Assembly: GCA_018825305.1 (NCBI GenBank)
Contig: JAHJEO010000021.1
Coordinates: 1-64,000 of the forward strand
Direction of reading: 5' to 3'
Source: Gammaproteobacteria bacterium
GTDB taxonomy: Bacteria > Pseudomonadota > Gammaproteobacteria > Burkholderiales > Rhodocyclaceae
Length of the DNA: 64,000 nucleotides
Notes under the pieces: generated by a model
Databases searched by the model: none
Told to the model about the DNA's origin: nothing
What the model saw: the letters and a program-made list of their open reading frames with translations, nothing else
Shown here: positions 16,236 through 27,288 of the stretch, one piece after another
Layout: each line of letters opens with the position of its first letter
How positions within the stretch are numbered: the stretch's first letter is position 1
Translations under genes and position numbers: made by a program

Positions 16236-16241
16236 TATAAT
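16236..16241 (+). promoter_or_regulatory. possible -10 box for hemA
   Basis: TATAAT at 16236-16241 lies in the 86-base gap before hemA, 28 bases before the ATG, with AAGGAG at 16250-16255. No good -35 hexamer stands at the right distance. Confidence 0.35.
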
Positions 16242-16269
16242 TGAGTTGTAAGGAGTTTCCGGGCCCGTC

Positions 16270-17523
16270 ATGCAGGTTTTCGCTCTCGGCATCAATCACC
16301 ACACGGCGCCGCTCGCCATGCGCGAGCAGTTGGCGTTCGATCCCGTGCGGCTGCAGCAGGCGCTGCATGACCTGTTGCGCGCCAAGCCGGTGCGCGAGGC
16401 GGCGATCCTGTCGACCTGCAATCGTACCGAACTCTACTGCGCCGCCGACCAGGCCGACGTTGCCGCCAACTGGCTGGCCGAGTATCACTCGCTGACGCCG
16501 CAGAAGGTCGAGCCCTTCCTCTACACTCATCCGCAGCGCGATGCCGTGCGCCACATGTTCCGTGTCGCCTCGGGCCTCGACTCGATGGTGCTGGGCGAGC
16601 CGCAGATCCTCGGCCAGATGAAGCAGGCGGCGCGGGCCGCGGAGGAGGCCGGCACGCTCGGCACGCTGTTGTCCAAGCTGTTTCAGCGCACCTTCGCGGT
16701 GGCCAAGGAAGTGCGCTCGACCACTGCCATCGGCGCCAACATCGTATCGATGGCCGCCGCCTCGGTACATCTGTCGGCGCGCATCTTCGAGAGCATCGCC
16801 GGGCAGAAGGTGCTGTTCATCGGCGCCGGCGAGATGATCGAACTCTGCGCCGCGCATTTCGCCGGCGAAAAGCCGCAGCGCCTGACGGTGGCCAACCGCA
16901 CGCTGGAGCGGGCGCAGATCCTGGCCGAGCGCTTCAACGGCGATGCCATGCGCCTCGACGAGATCCCCGAGCGCCTGTCCGAATACGACGTGGTCGTGTC
17001 CTGCACTGCCAGCCAGCTGCCCATCGTCGGCCTCGGCATGGTCGAGAGCGCGCTGAAGGCGCGGCGCCACCGGCCGATGGTCATGGTCGATCTCGCGGTG
17101 CCGCGCGACATCGAGGCAGAGGTCGGCCAGCTTGATGACATCTTCCTCTACACCCTCGACGACCTCGGGCAGATCGTCGAGCAGGGCATGGAATCGCGTC
17201 AGGCCGCGGTGGTCGAGGCAGAAGCCATCATTGACGACCGCGTGCAGAATTTCCTGCACTGGATGGATACGCGCGAGGTGGTGCCGACCATCCGGGCGCT
17301 GCGCGATGCCGCCGAGCGCACGCGTCGCCACGAGGTCGAGCATGCGCTGAAAATGATCCGCCGCGGCGACGACCCGGCCGCGGTGCTCGAAGCGCTGTCG
17401 CACGGCCTTACCAACAAGCTGGTGCATCCGCCGACGCAGGCGCTCAACCAGGCCGAGGGCGATGAGCGCGCCGAAGTCTCGCAGCTGCTCTCCCGCATCT
17501 ACCGGCTGCATCCCGACAACTAG
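16270..17523 (+). CDS. hemA: glutamyl-tRNA reductase
   Basis: 417 residues, the normal length. The enzyme reduces glutamyl-tRNA(Glu) with NADPH to glutamate-1-semialdehyde, the committed step of C5-pathway tetrapyrrole synthesis. Visible are [27 protein letters not shown] with the catalytic Cys at residue 50, [18 protein letters not shown], the NADPH-binding turn [12 protein letters not shown], and [10 protein letters not shown]. It starts a hemA-prfA-prmC-grxD order common in proteobacteria, and together with hemCDXY and hemF shows a full aerobic heme route in this region. Confidence 0.97.
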   Translation: MQVFALGINHHTAPLAMREQLAFDPVRLQQALHDLLRAKPVREAAILSTCNRTELYCAADQADVAANWLAEYHSLTPQKVEPFLYTHPQRDAVRHMFRVASGLDSMVLGEPQILGQMKQAARAAEEAGTLGTLLSKLFQRTFAVAKEVRSTTAIGANIVSMAAASVHLSARIFESIAGQKVLFIGAGEMIELCAAHFAGEKPQRLTVANRTLERAQILAERFNGDAMRLDEIPERLSEYDVVVSCTASQLPIVGLGMVESALKARRHRPMVMVDLAVPRDIEAEVGQLDDIFLYTLDDLGQIVEQGMESRQAAVVEAEAIIDDRVQNFLHWMDTREVVPTIRALRDAAERTRRHEVEHALKMIRRGDDPAAVLEALSHGLTNKLVHPPTQALNQAEGDERAEVSQLLSRIYRLHPDN

Positions 17524-17579
17524 CTGCTTTTGCCGCGGCCGCTCCCATTGCGGGGCAGCCGTGCGCCTATTCATTCGCC

Positions 17580-18656
17580 ATGAAGCCTTCCATTCGCAGC
17601 AAGCTCGAACAACTCGCCGCCCGCCTGGCCGAGGTCGATGGCCTGCTGGCCGAGGAGACGGCTGCGCGCGACATGGACAAGTTCCGCAAGCTTTCGCGCG
17701 AGCGCGCCGAGGTGGAGCCGGTGGTGGCGCTTTACCACCAGTTCCTCCAGGCCGAAGGCGACCTGGCCGAGGCCCAAGGCTGGCTGGCCGATCCCGAGAT
17801 GAAGGCCATGGCGCAGGAGGAAATCGACGCGGCTTCGACGCGCCTGCCGGCGATCGAACTCGAGCTGCAGAAGCTGCTGCTGCCGAAGGACCCCAACGAC
17901 GAGAAAAACATCTTCCTCGAAATTCGCGCCGGCACTGGCGGTGACGAATCGGCGCTGTTCGCCGGCGATCTTTTTCGTATGTATTCGCGCTACGCCGAGC
18001 GCCAGCGCTGGAAAGTCGAGGTGGTGTCGCAGAATGAATCCGACCTCGGCGGCTATCGCGAAGTGATCTGCCGTGTCGAGGGGCAGGGTGCCTACTCCAA
18101 GCTGAAATTCGAATCGGGCGGCCATCGCGTCCAGCGCGTGCCGGCGACCGAGGCGCAGGGGCGCATCCACACATCGGCCTGCACCGTGGCAGTGATGCCC
18201 GAGGCCGACGAACTGGCGGAGATCCAGATCAACCCGGCCGACCTGCGCATCGACACCTTCCGCGCTTCCGGCGCCGGCGGCCAGCACATCAACAAGACCG
18301 ATTCGGCGGTGCGCATCACCCACATTCCCAGCGGCCTCGTGGTTGAGTGCCAGGACGACCGCTCGCAACACCGCAACAAGGCGCAGGCACTGGCGGTGCT
18401 GGCGGCGCGCCTGGCCGACATGCAGGAGCGAGCGCAGCAGCAGCAGATCGCCTCGACGCGCAAGTCGCTGGTCGGCAGCGGCGACCGCTCCGAGCGCATC
18501 CGCACCTACAATTTTCCGCAGGGCCGCATCACCGACCATCGCATCAATCTCACGCTCTACAAGCTGGCGATGGTGATGGACGGTGACCTCGACGAATTGG
18601 TCGGCGCGCTGACTGCGGAGCATCAGGCCGAACTACTGGCGGCGCTGGCCGAGTGA
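17580..18656 (+). CDS. prfA: peptide chain release factor 1
   Basis: A 358-residue class I release factor for UAA and UAG codons. It has the GGQ catalytic loop ([25 protein letters not shown]), the PCRF domain ([21 protein letters not shown]) and a conserved C-terminal half ([18 protein letters not shown]). The Gln of GGQ is the substrate of the methyltransferase encoded next. The stop overlaps the GTG start of prmC by three bases (GTGA). No strong ribosome-binding site precedes its ATG, which lies 56 bases after hemA. Confidence 0.97.
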   Translation: MKPSIRSKLEQLAARLAEVDGLLAEETAARDMDKFRKLSRERAEVEPVVALYHQFLQAEGDLAEAQGWLADPEMKAMAQEEIDAASTRLPAIELELQKLLLPKDPNDEKNIFLEIRAGTGGDESALFAGDLFRMYSRYAERQRWKVEVVSQNESDLGGYREVICRVEGQGAYSKLKFESGGHRVQRVPATEAQGRIHTSACTVAVMPEADELAEIQINPADLRIDTFRASGAGGQHINKTDSAVRITHIPSGLVVECQDDRSQHRNKAQALAVLAARLADMQERAQQQQIASTRKSLVGSGDRSERIRTYNFPQGRITDHRINLTLYKLAMVMDGDLDELVGALTAEHQAELLAALAE

Positions 18657-19489
18657 TCTCGATCGCTGCCGCACTGGGCCGCGCCCGCGACGTGATCGCG
18701 CCGGCGGAAGCGCGGTTGCTGCTGCGCCATGCGCTTGGCGCCAGTGCGGCATGGCTGGAGGCGCACCGCGACGACCCGTTGGCAAGGCCCGATGCCGAAG
18801 CCTTTGCCGCGCTGGTCGAACGCCGCGCCGCCGGCGAGCCGGTGGCCTACCTGCTTGGCTTCCGCGAGTTTTATGGCCGCGAGTTTTCCGTCACGCCTGA
18901 CGTGCTGATTCCGCGGCCGGAGACGGAACTGCTGGTCGATGTGGCGAGGGAAAAACTCGGCGGTAGCGGGACGGCGAATAGCGCGAAAACACTTCTCGAC
19001 CTCGGCACCGGCAGCGGCTGCGTCGCCATCACGCTGGCGCTGGAAGTCCCTGCCGCCAGTGTCGCCGCCGCCGATATCTCGGCCGCCGCGCTGGCCGTGG
19101 CCCATGCCAATGCCACCTTGCTGGCGGCCACGGTCGACTTCGTCGCCAGCGACTGGCTGGCGGAATTCACTGGCCGTCGTTTCGACTGCATCGTCGCCAA
19201 TCCGCCCTACGTCGCCGCCGGCGACCCGCATCTGAGCGAGGGCGACCTGCGCTTCGAACCCCTGACTGCGCTGGCCTGCGGCGCCGACGGACTCGACGCG
19301 ATCCGCCGCATCGTCGCCGATTCGGTGCGGCATCTGGAAGCGGGCGGCTGGCTTTTTTTCGAGCACGGCTACGACCAGGCTGCGGCACTGCGCAAACTGC
19401 TTGCCGCCGCCGGCTTCGCCGACATCGAGCAGCATCCCGACCTGGCCGGCATCGTTCGCGTATCGGGCGGCCGCTGGCCGGGTGCTTGA
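18653..19489 (+). CDS. prmC: release-factor glutamine methyltransferase
   Basis: 278 residues from GTG 18653. PrmC methylates the GGQ glutamine of RF1 and RF2 with S-adenosylmethionine. Motifs: [23 protein letters not shown], the SAM-binding [16 protein letters not shown], and catalytic NPPYV followed by [14 protein letters not shown]. It is coupled to prfA. A copy of the 24-bp dispersed repeat sits at 18952-18975, in the linker before the SAM site ([12 protein letters not shown]), where homologues vary in length. This position tolerates insertions. Confidence 0.95.
   Translation: MISIAAALGRARDVIAPAEARLLLRHALGASAAWLEAHRDDPLARPDAEAFAALVERRAAGEPVAYLLGFREFYGREFSVTPDVLIPRPETELLVDVAREKLGGSGTANSAKTLLDLGTGSGCVAITLALEVPAASVAAADISAAALAVAHANATLLAATVDFVASDWLAEFTGRRFDCIVANPPYVAAGDPHLSEGDLRFEPLTALACGADGLDAIRRIVADSVRHLEAGGWLFFEHGYDQAAALRKLLAAAGFADIEQHPDLAGIVRVSGGRWPGA
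18952..18975 (+). repeat. 24-bp dispersed repeat, copy 2
   Basis: AAAACTCGGCG, GTAGCG, GG, ACGGC. It lies in the prmC linker and is read as K-L-G-G-S-G-T-A. Confidence 0.7.
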
Positions 19490-19513
19490 CGAAATATCAG
19501 GAAGCGCTAAACT
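19486..19513 (+). promoter_or_regulatory. sigma-70 promoter of grxD
   Basis: TTGACG (19486-19491), a 16-base spacer and TAAACT (19508-19513). The -35 overlaps the prmC stop codon, and the ATG of grxD is 47 bases downstream. Confidence 0.6.
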
Positions 19514-19559
19514 AGTACCCGACGGTTTCAATCAACTATTTTCGATTCGGAGCGACCCC

Positions 19560-19883
19560 ATGGAAGTCAAAGACAAGATTCACGCAACCGTGACCGGCAA
19601 CCCCGTGGTGCTGTTCATGAAGGGCACGCCGCAATTTCCGCAATGCGGCTTTTCGGCCAAGGCCGTGCAGATTCTGAAGGCCTGCGGTGTCGAGAAATTC
19701 GCCACGGTCAACGTGCTGGCCGAGCCGGACATCCGCGCCGGCATCAAGGACTACGCCAACTGGCCGACCATTCCGCAGCTGTTCGTCAACGGCGAGTTCA
19801 TCGGCGGCAGCGACATCATGATGGAGATGTACCAGGCCGGCGAGCTGCAGCAGAAACTGGTCGGGATTGCGACCGCAGCCTAA
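19560..19883 (+). CDS. grxD: monothiol glutaredoxin, Grx4 type
   Basis: 107 residues from ATG 19560. The active site CGFS (Cys 29, in TPQFPQCGFSAKAV) and the glutathione-binding stretches WPTIPQLFVNGEFIGGSDI define the monothiol CGFS class, which carries and delivers [2Fe-2S] clusters with BolA partners. The longer open frame upstream overlaps prmC and is not used. It has its own promoter. Its end lies four bases beyond the end of the convergent kinase gene. Confidence 0.95.
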   Translation: MEVKDKIHATVTGNPVVLFMKGTPQFPQCGFSAKAVQILKACGVEKFATVNVLAEPDIRAGIKDYANWPTIPQLFVNGEFIGGSDIMMEMYQAGELQQKLVGIATAA

Positions 19884-20655
19884 CCGCGTAGTTCCGCCCT
19901 GAGCCGGGCGATCATCCGCTTCGCCTGGTTGAGGTAGCCGGCGCCGAACATGTTGTAGTGGTTGAGGACGTGGTAGAGGTTGTAGAGCGTCTTGCGCGTC
20001 TCGTAGCCATCGGCCAGCGGCCAGGCCTCGCGGTAGGCGGCCTGGAAGGAATCCGGAAAGCCGCCGAACAGTTCCGACATCGCGATGTCGGCTTCGCGGT
20101 CGCCGAAGTAGCAGGCCGGGTCGAATATCACCGGCGTACCGTCTGGCAACTGGCCGGCGTTGCCGCCCCAGAGGTCGCCGTGCAGCAGGCTGGGCGCGGG
20201 GTGGCCGGCGGTAAAGAAGGCGGCGACCTTTTCAATCAGCTCCTCGCCGTCCTGCCGCAGCATTCGGTCGATGCCGCCGCCGTCCGCCGCCATCTGCAGT
20301 TGCGGCCTCAGCCGCCGTTCGGCGAAGAAACGTGGCCAGCCGTCCATCCAGCCGTTGGCTTGCGCCGTGACGCCGATGAAGTTGTCGGTCGGCCAGCCGA
20401 AGCCTTCGGCCGATACGCGATGCAGAGCCGCCAGCTGGCGGCCGAGGGCCGCGCCGGACTGCCGATCCAGTGGCCGCAATTCAAGGTGTTCGAGTTCCAG
20501 GAAGGGTTTGCCTTGTGCTTCGCCGAGCGCGCCTGCGGCCGGCACGCGCACCGTGCCGGTCGCCCTTAGTGCGGCCAGCCCGGCGATCTCGGCTTCGAGG
20601 CGAGGGCGGGCGCCCGCTTCGACGGTCTTGATGAAGGGCTGGTCGCCGACGGGTT

Positions 20656-20659
<4 letters not shown>
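19880..20659 (-). CDS. fructosamine kinase-family protein, N-terminus missing
   Basis: The open frame encodes a deglycating kinase of the FN3K/YniA family: catalytic LLHGDLWGGNAG, metal-binding VIFDPACYFGDREADIAM, plus WPRFFAERRL and a C-terminal YNLYHVLNHYNMFG. It begins at the strand holding the ATP-binding Lys (QPFIKTVEAG), so roughly 40 residues carrying the glycine-rich loop of YniA are absent. That position is occupied by the end of the upstream kinase gene. No ATG, GTG or TTG exists near this point; a CTG that overlaps the upstream stop (CTGA, 20656-20659) is the only coupled candidate. It may be a decaying gene or one with non-standard initiation. Confidence 0.65.
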
Positions 20660-21972
<1,313 letters not shown>

Positions 21973-21979
21973 GGCTCGC

Positions 21980-23263
21980 TTACAGCGCCGCGGACGTCAG
22001 CCGCTTGTTGGCCAGGTCGAGGCGATCGACCAGGATGCGCAGGAAGACGCGATCGAACTCGTGGCGCGTTGCCTGCGACGCCTGCGCCAGCGTATCGGTG
22101 CTGATCACGATGACCAGACCGTCGCCCATGGCGGTGACGTCGGCCATGCGGGCGCCGCGCTCGGGATTGAGGTAGGCCATTTCGCCGAAGCAGTCGCCGG
22201 CAGAGAGCACGTTAAGCAGCTTGTTCTGCTTGGTGATCTTGACTTCGCCCTCGGCCAGCACGCAGAAGTGGTCGCCGCGTTCGCCCTCGCGCATCAGCAT
22301 GTCGCCCTGGTGCAGGCGTCGCCATTGCGACAGGTGCAGCACTTCCCATATCTCGACGTCGGAGAAGTCGCGGAAGAAGGACAGCTCGCGCAGCAGGTTG
22401 AACTTGTCGGAATCGCCGACGCGCGCCTCGCGCATTTCGGCCATGTTCTCGCTGCGGAAGGCCTCGGCCAAATCGAAGGAAAAGGCGTCCCAGGTCGGGT
22501 AGCGCTTGTCCAGTTCCTTCTCCAGCGTCTTCATGACGATGGCGTTGAGGCAGTCGGGCAGGTCGGGGCGCTGTTGCGTCGGTGGCACCGGGTCGCCGTG
22601 GGTGATCTGGTAGACCAGGCTGAAGTTGTTGGTGCCCTGGAAGGGCAGGTGGCCGGTCAGCAGCTGGTAGAAGACCACGCCGAGCGAGAAGATGTCGCTC
22701 TGGTGGTTGAGCGGATGTTCCATCACCTGCTGCGGCGACATGTAGGCGGGCGAGCCGATGCCGGAAACCTGGGTCTGGTCGCTGGATACCGTCAGCGCCG
22801 CGCCGAAGTCGGAGATCTTGACGTCGGTGCCCTCGGCGCGAAGGATGTTGGCCGGCTTGAGGTCGCGGTGAATGACACCGAGACGGTGGGCGAAGTCGAG
22901 CGCGCGCGAGCACTTGAAGATCATCTCGACCACGTCCGGCACCGGCAGCAGGGCATCGGGCTTGGTGTATTCCTCGAGCGTGCCGCCCGCGACGTATTCC
23001 ATCACGATGTAGCTGGGGTCGGCATCGGCGACGGCGTCGAAGATCTGCACGATGTGCGGATGCACCAGCTTGCCGGCGAGCGAGGCCTCGGTGATGAAAA
23101 GCTTCTTCGAAATCTTGCCGTCCTCGCCGTCGGAGAAGACCGAGGCGCGTACCGCCTTGATCGCCACCTCGCGCTGGGTGAAGGGGTCGCGGCCGAGGAA
23201 TACCGTCGCCGTGGCGCCCTCGCCGAGTTTCTTGATGACTTCGTATTTGCCGAGGTGTTCCAT
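21980..23263 (-). CDS. Ser/Thr protein kinase with C-terminal cyclic-nucleotide-binding domain (copy 2)
   Basis: 427 residues from ATG 23263, which overlaps the argH stop by one base (TAATG). It has the same layout as its downstream neighbour: KKLGEGATATVFLG, AIKA, HRDLKPANIL, SDFGAALT, GSPAYMSPQQV, then a CRP-like domain with EGERGDHFCVLAEGEVKI and CFGEMAYL...ARMADV. The Arg of the phosphate-binding cassette is present in both. The two proteins are clear paralogues, probably a tandem duplication with divergence in the sensor domain. Coupling to argH makes co-expression likely but does not explain the target. Confidence 0.9.
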   Translation of the reverse strand: MEHLGKYEVIKKLGEGATATVFLGRDPFTQREVAIKAVRASVFSDGEDGKISKKLFITEASLAGKLVHPHIVQIFDAVADADPSYIVMEYVAGGTLEEYTKPDALLPVPDVVEMIFKCSRALDFAHRLGVIHRDLKPANILRAEGTDVKISDFGAALTVSSDQTQVSGIGSPAYMSPQQVMEHPLNHQSDIFSLGVVFYQLLTGHLPFQGTNNFSLVYQITHGDPVPPTQQRPDLPDCLNAIVMKTLEKELDKRYPTWDAFSFDLAEAFRSENMAEMREARVGDSDKFNLLRELSFFRDFSDVEIWEVLHLSQWRRLHQGDMLMREGERGDHFCVLAEGEVKITKQNKLLNVLSAGDCFGEMAYLNPERGARMADVTAMGDGLVIVISTDTLAQASQATRHEFDRVFLRILVDRLDLANKRLTSAAL

Positions 23264-24642
23264 TACAGCGCGGCTCTGAGCCGGGCGATGGCAGCCTTGA
23301 CCTGAGCCGGCGCGGTACCACCGATGTGGTCGCGCGCGGCCAGCGAACCCTCGACGGTGAGGACGGCGAACACGTCTTCGCCGATCAATGGCGAGAAGGC
23401 CTGCAACTCGCTGAGCGCCAGGTCGGCGAGGTCGCAGCCGCGCTGCTCCGCTGCCTGCACCGCGCGCGCCACGGCCTCGTGGGCATCGCGGAAGGGCAGG
23501 CCCTTCTTCACCAGGTAGTCGGCAAGGTCGGTGGCGGTGGCGTAGCCCTGCTTCAGCGCGGCGCGCATCGCCTCGGGCTTGACCTTGATGCCGGGCACCA
23601 TCTCGGCGAAGACGCGCAGGGTGTCGATCAGGGTGTCGGCAGTGTCGAACAGCGGCTCCTTGTCCTCCTGGTTGTCCTTGTTGTAGGCGAGCGGCTGGCC
23701 TTTCATCAAAGTCAGCAGGCCCATCAGGTGGCCGAAGACGCGGCCGCTTTTCCCCCGCGCCAGCTCCGGCACGTCCGGGTTCTTCTTCTGCGGCATGATC
23801 GACGAACCGGTGGTGAAGCGATCGGCCAGGTCGATGAAGCCGACGCGCGGGCTCATCCAGAGGATCAGTTCTTCCGACAGCCGCGACAGGTGCACCATCA
23901 CCAACGCCGCGGCAGCGGTGAATTCGATGGCGAAGTCGCGGTCCGACACGGCGTCGAGCGAGTTCTCGCAGACGCCATCGAAGCCGAGTTCCTTCGCCAC
24001 GAACTCGCGGTCGATGGGGAAGGTGGTGCCCGCCAGCGCTGCGGCGCCCAGCGGCAGGCGGTTCACGCGGCGGCGCACGTCCTGCATGCGGCTGCGGTCG
24101 CGCCGCATCATCTCGACGTAGGCCAGCAGGTGGTGGCCGAAGGTGATCGGTTGCGCCACCTGCAGGTGGGTGAAGCCGGGCAGGGGTGTTGCGGCGTGGG
24201 TTTCGGCGGTGTCGATCAGCGCCCGAATGAAGTCGGCGAGCAGGCCGTCGATGGCGTCGATGGTGTCGCGCAGCCACAGGCGGATGTCGGTGGCGACCTG
24301 GTCGTTGCGCGAGCGGCCGGTGTGCAGCCGCTTGCCGGCATCGCCGACCAGCGCCGTCAGCCGCTTCTCGATGTTGAGGTGCACGTCCTCGTCGTCGAGG
24401 TTCCAGACGAACTCGCCGCGCTCTATCTCGCCCTGTATCTGCGCCATGCCGCGCTCGATGGCGGCGAGGTCCGCCGCGGCGATGATGGCCTGTTTCGCCA
24501 GCATCCGGGCGTGGGCGAGCGAACCGCGAATGTCCTGTAGCGCCATGCGGCGGTCGAAGAACACCGAGGCCGTGTAGCGCTTGACCAGTTCGGACACGGG
24601 CTCGCTGAAGCGACCCGACCAGGTGCCTGCTGTGTCTGTCAT
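23263..24642 (-). CDS. argH: argininosuccinate lyase
   Basis: 459 residues, normal length. It cleaves argininosuccinate to arginine and fumarate, the last step of arginine synthesis. Signatures: [20 protein letters not shown] at the start, [13 protein letters not shown], the fumarase-superfamily motif [20 protein letters not shown], and [16 protein letters not shown]. It is divergent from the AlgZ-type sensor gene, as in Pseudomonas where argH, algZ and algR are neighbours. Two kinase genes follow in the same direction without a gap. Confidence 0.97.
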   Translation of the reverse strand: MTDTAGTWSGRFSEPVSELVKRYTASVFFDRRMALQDIRGSLAHARMLAKQAIIAAADLAAIERGMAQIQGEIERGEFVWNLDDEDVHLNIEKRLTALVGDAGKRLHTGRSRNDQVATDIRLWLRDTIDAIDGLLADFIRALIDTAETHAATPLPGFTHLQVAQPITFGHHLLAYVEMMRRDRSRMQDVRRRVNRLPLGAAALAGTTFPIDREFVAKELGFDGVCENSLDAVSDRDFAIEFTAAAALVMVHLSRLSEELILWMSPRVGFIDLADRFTTGSSIMPQKKNPDVPELARGKSGRVFGHLMGLLTLMKGQPLAYNKDNQEDKEPLFDTADTLIDTLRVFAEMVPGIKVKPEAMRAALKQGYATATDLADYLVKKGLPFRDAHEAVARAVQAAEQRGCDLADLALSELQAFSPLIGEDVFAVLTVEGSLAARDHIGGTAPAQVKAAIARLRAAL

Positions 24643-24695
24643 AATAAAAATTCTTGAATTTCAGTGGGTTTGCGAGGCTCGACTGGCCTCGGTCT

Positions 24696-25694
24696 ATGGT
24701 CGAAAGTATACGGGAAATCGAGGCGGAGCCCCGCCTGCCGGACTGCTGCAACCGCGGCATCTGGCTGCGGGTGTTGCTGGCGGTCAACTTCGGCGGCTTG
24801 CTGGTGGCTTTCGCGCGGGCGCCCGGGAGCGGAATGCCGGGTGAATTCCTGGCGCTGGCCGCCATGCTCGAGCCGGTGGTGCTGGCCAGTTTGCTGGCGC
24901 TGTGCACGGCCCGCAGCCTGTTGGCGCGCCTTGCCTATCCTGCCGCCGTGGCCGCGATGCTGGTCATCGTGCTGGCGCTGACGGCGGCCTATCATGCGCT
25001 GTTCATGTCGCTGGTCGGCGGCGTCCTGTGGCATTCCCTGCTGTGGACGCTGCTGGCGACGCTGCTGCTGCTCGGCTACTTCGATCTGCGTGCCCGTGCC
25101 CAGTCGCCGGCGCTGGCCGAGGCGCGGCTGATGGCGCTGACGGCCCGCATCCGCCCGCATTTCCTGTTCAATTCCATCAACGCCGTGCTCGGTGTGCTGC
25201 GCAGCGACCCGCGACGAGCCGAACAGGCCCTCGAGGAAATGTCCGACCTGTTCCGCGCGCTGATGCAGGACAACCGCGAGCTGGTACCGCTGTCCGCCGA
25301 ACTGGCGCTGGCCCGGCAGTATCTCGACCTCGAGAAGCTGCGTCTCGGCGAACGCCTGCAGGTGCGCTGGGAGATCGACTCCTGCCCGGTCGATGCCCTG
25401 GTGCCGCCGCTGATGTTGCAGCCGCTGCTGGAGAACGCCGTCTATCACGGCATCGAACCCGCCGAGCAGCCGGGCGAACTGCGGGTGCGCATGACCGGCG
25501 ACCGCACCCGCCTGATTATCGAGCTGTCGAATCCGGTGGTGACTGGTGGCGAACATCATCGGGGTAATCGCATGGCGCTGGCCAACATCCGCGAGCGGCT
25601 GATGCTGTTCTACGACCTGGAGGCGAACCTCGATATCGTCGAAGGCGACGGCCGATACACCGTGCGCATCATTGTGCCGAGCCGAAAGACATGA
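24696..25694 (+). CDS. algZ: AlgZ/LytS-type sensor histidine kinase
   Basis: 332 residues from ATG 24696 (a TTG at 24654 is an alternative). Four to five membrane helices fill about 25-130. A HisKA_7TM/His_kinase domain follows with RIRPHFLFNSINAVLGVL (phospho-acceptor His) and LQPLLENAVYHGIEPAE (N-box). No extracytoplasmic sensor domain is seen, so the membrane part probably senses. The stop overlaps the regulator gene by four bases (ATGA). In Pseudomonas the orthologous pair controls alginate and type IV pilus genes; the targets here are unknown. Confidence 0.88.
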   Translation: MVESIREIEAEPRLPDCCNRGIWLRVLLAVNFGGLLVAFARAPGSGMPGEFLALAAMLEPVVLASLLALCTARSLLARLAYPAAVAAMLVIVLALTAAYHALFMSLVGGVLWHSLLWTLLATLLLLGYFDLRARAQSPALAEARLMALTARIRPHFLFNSINAVLGVLRSDPRRAEQALEEMSDLFRALMQDNRELVPLSAELALARQYLDLEKLRLGERLQVRWEIDSCPVDALVPPLMLQPLLENAVYHGIEPAEQPGELRVRMTGDRTRLIIELSNPVVTGGEHHRGNRMALANIRERLMLFYDLEANLDIVEGDGRYTVRIIVPSRKT

Positions 25695-26467
25695 CGAAGC
25701 TGCGCCTGCTGCTGGTCGACGACGAAGCCCCTGCCCGCGCCCGTCTGCGCGACCTGCTGGGCGACATCGCCGGCGAATTGCCGAACGAGGTTGTGGCGGA
25801 AGCCGCCGACGGCATCGCGGCACTCGAACGCATCGAAGCCCTGCCGGCGGGCAGCATCGATATCGCGCTGATCGACATCCGCATGCCGCGCATGGACGGC
25901 ATCGAGCTGGCGCAGCATCTGGGCCGGCTCGAATCGCCGCCGGCGGTGATCTTCGCCACCGCCTTCGACCAGTACGCGGTCAAGGCTTTCGAGCTTAATG
26001 CCATCGACTACCTGCTGAAGCCGGTGCGCGCCGAACGCCTCGCCGCCGCGCTGCACAAGGCGACGCCGATGCCGCTGTCGCGGGCGGCGCAGCGCCAGCT
26101 GGCGCCCGAGGGCCGTCGCCACCTGCGCTGCCCCGAACGCGGCCGCGTGTTGCTGGTGCCGCTGGCCGAGGTGCTTTATTTCAAGGCCGATCAAAAGTAC
26201 GTGACGGCACGCACGGCAGAACGGGAGTTTCTGCTGGAGGAGTCGCTGGCGCATCTGGAGGAGGAGTTCGCCGCGCGCTTCGTCCGCATCCACCGCAACT
26301 GCCTGGTCGCGCGCGATGCGGTGGCCGGCTGCGCACGCGAGGCGGCCACCGATGCCGCGGCCGGCGAGGCCGATCCGCACTGGGCGCTGGTGCTGCGGGG
26401 CGTGCCCGAGCATCTGCCGGTCAGCCGCCGCCAGTGGGCGCAGGTCAAGGCGCTGCTGGAGATTTGA
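25691..26467 (+). CDS. algR: LytTR-family response regulator, AlgR-like
   Basis: A 258-residue protein. The receiver domain has the acidic pair at D10-D11, phospho-acceptor Asp 62 (ALIDIRMPRMDG) and the conserved Lys in DYLLKPVR. The LytTR DNA-binding domain starts near 150 (LLVPLAEVLYFKADQKYVTART, then FVRIHRNCLVARDAV). It is coupled to algZ. A small insertion (CAREAATDAAAGEADP) interrupts the LytTR domain near 215, which is longer than in typical AlgR. Confidence 0.9.
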   Translation: MTKLRLLLVDDEAPARARLRDLLGDIAGELPNEVVAEAADGIAALERIEALPAGSIDIALIDIRMPRMDGIELAQHLGRLESPPAVIFATAFDQYAVKAFELNAIDYLLKPVRAERLAAALHKATPMPLSRAAQRQLAPEGRRHLRCPERGRVLLVPLAEVLYFKADQKYVTARTAEREFLLEESLAHLEEEFAARFVRIHRNCLVARDAVAGCAREAATDAAAGEADPHWALVLRGVPEHLPVSRRQWAQVKALLEI

Positions 26468-26478
26468 TGACGCCGATC

Positions 26479-26502
26479 GCCGTCCCGCTACAGCCGACTT
26501 TC
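26479..26502 (-). repeat. 24-bp dispersed repeat, copy 3
   Basis: Minus-strand reading: GAAAGTCGGC, TGTAGCG, GG, ACGGC. It fills half of the 48-base gap between algR and the sigma-factor gene. Confidence 0.65.
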
Positions 26503-26515
26503 TATTTGATCGCAC

Positions 26516-27079
26516 ATGACGCCTGACGAACTGTCCGCACAACTCCACGAATTGCAGCCGCGCCTGGTGCGCTTCGCGCGCATGCAGCTGCGCGACGACT
26601 CCGCCGCCGACGACGCGGTGCAGGAAGCGCTGCTGGCCGCGCTGGAGAACGCCCGGAGCTTCGATGGCGCCGCCGCGGCCGCGACCTGGGTCTTCGCCAT
26701 CCTCAAGAACAAGCTGATCGACGAATTTCGCCGCCGCAGCCGCAACCCCGTGGTCGATGTCGACGCGGAGGTCGCCCTCGGCGAGCAGCTGGACGAGCAG
26801 TTCGACGCCCGCGGCCATTGGCTGACGCCGCCGTCGGCCTGGTCCGACCCGGGCGCTTCGCTGGAGCAGAAGCGTTTCTGGGAAGTGTTCGAAGTCTGCA
26901 TCTCGGGTTTGCCGGAGCGCCCGGCCCGTGTTTTCGGCATGCGCGAGCTGCTGGGAATGGAAACCGAGGAAATTTGTAAGGAATTGGGAATCAGTACGTC
27001 TAATTGCTGGGTGCTGCTGCACCGCGCACGTCTGGGGCTTCGCGATTGCCTGTCCCGGCGCTGGTTTGGAGAAGACTGA
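26516..27079 (+). CDS. ECF-type RNA polymerase sigma factor (RpoQ-like by context)
   Basis: 187 residues with region 2 (LVRFARMQLRDDSAADDAVQEALLAAL, then TWVFAILKNKLIDEFRRRSR) and region 4 (LPERPARVFGMRELLGMETEEICKELGISTSNCWVLLHRARLGLRDCL). The linker between the regions is longer than in RpoE. Its stop overlaps the start of a zinc-finger anti-sigma gene, which is followed by a Gig/Hvf-type cluster. In Cupriavidus metallidurans the ECF factor RpoQ sits beside the gold-induced gig genes in the same way. It probably drives this operon on thiol-reactive metal stress; that is inferred from context. Confidence 0.85.
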   Translation: MTPDELSAQLHELQPRLVRFARMQLRDDSAADDAVQEALLAALENARSFDGAAAAATWVFAILKNKLIDEFRRRSRNPVVDVDAEVALGEQLDEQFDARGHWLTPPSAWSDPGASLEQKRFWEVFEVCISGLPERPARVFGMRELLGMETEEICKELGISTSNCWVLLHRARLGLRDCLSRRWFGED

Positions 27080-27288
27080 TGCTTTCATGCAAGGACGCCA
27101 CAAAGTTGATTTCGCAGGGACTGGATCGCCGCCTTTCGCTCGTCGAGCGCATGGGGCTGCACCTGCACCTGCTGATCTGCCACGGCTGCCGGGCAACCGA
27201 GAAGCATCTTGTTTTCCTCCACGAGGCGGGCGCGGCGTGGCGGCAACACCATGATCTGCCCTCAACCCTGCAAGGAGACTCAAAATGA
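27079..27288 (+). CDS. short zinc-finger anti-sigma factor
   Basis: 69 residues from ATG 27079 (TGATG overlap with the sigma gene); the longer open frame upstream is a shadow. It has the ZAS motif of zf-HC2 anti-sigma factors: Cys 4 in MLSCKDA, then H30, C34 and C37 in HLHLLICHGC. These residues bind Zn and can release the sigma factor when the thiols are oxidised or metallated. There is no membrane segment, so it is a soluble thiol or metal sensor. The stop overlaps the next start by four bases (ATGA). Confidence 0.8.
   Translation: MLSCKDATKLISQGLDRRLSLVERMGLHLHLLICHGCRATEKHLVFLHEAGAAWRQHHDLPSTLQGDSK

Noticed and set aside
17945-17965. GAATCGGCGCTG in prfA as a repeat copy
   Set aside because: It encodes the conserved RF1 motif [10 protein letters not shown] and does not continue into the rest of the unit.
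23205-23232. Resemblance of the kinase P-loop DNA to the 24-bp repeat
   Set aside because: KLGEGATATV is the normal glycine-rich loop of the kinase and lacks the CTGGCG centre, so the match is explained by protein function.
21980-24907. 975-codon minus-strand frame running through argH and the second kinase
   Set aside because: The first two thirds are an out-of-frame reading of argH; only the last part from ATG 23263 is the kinase gene.
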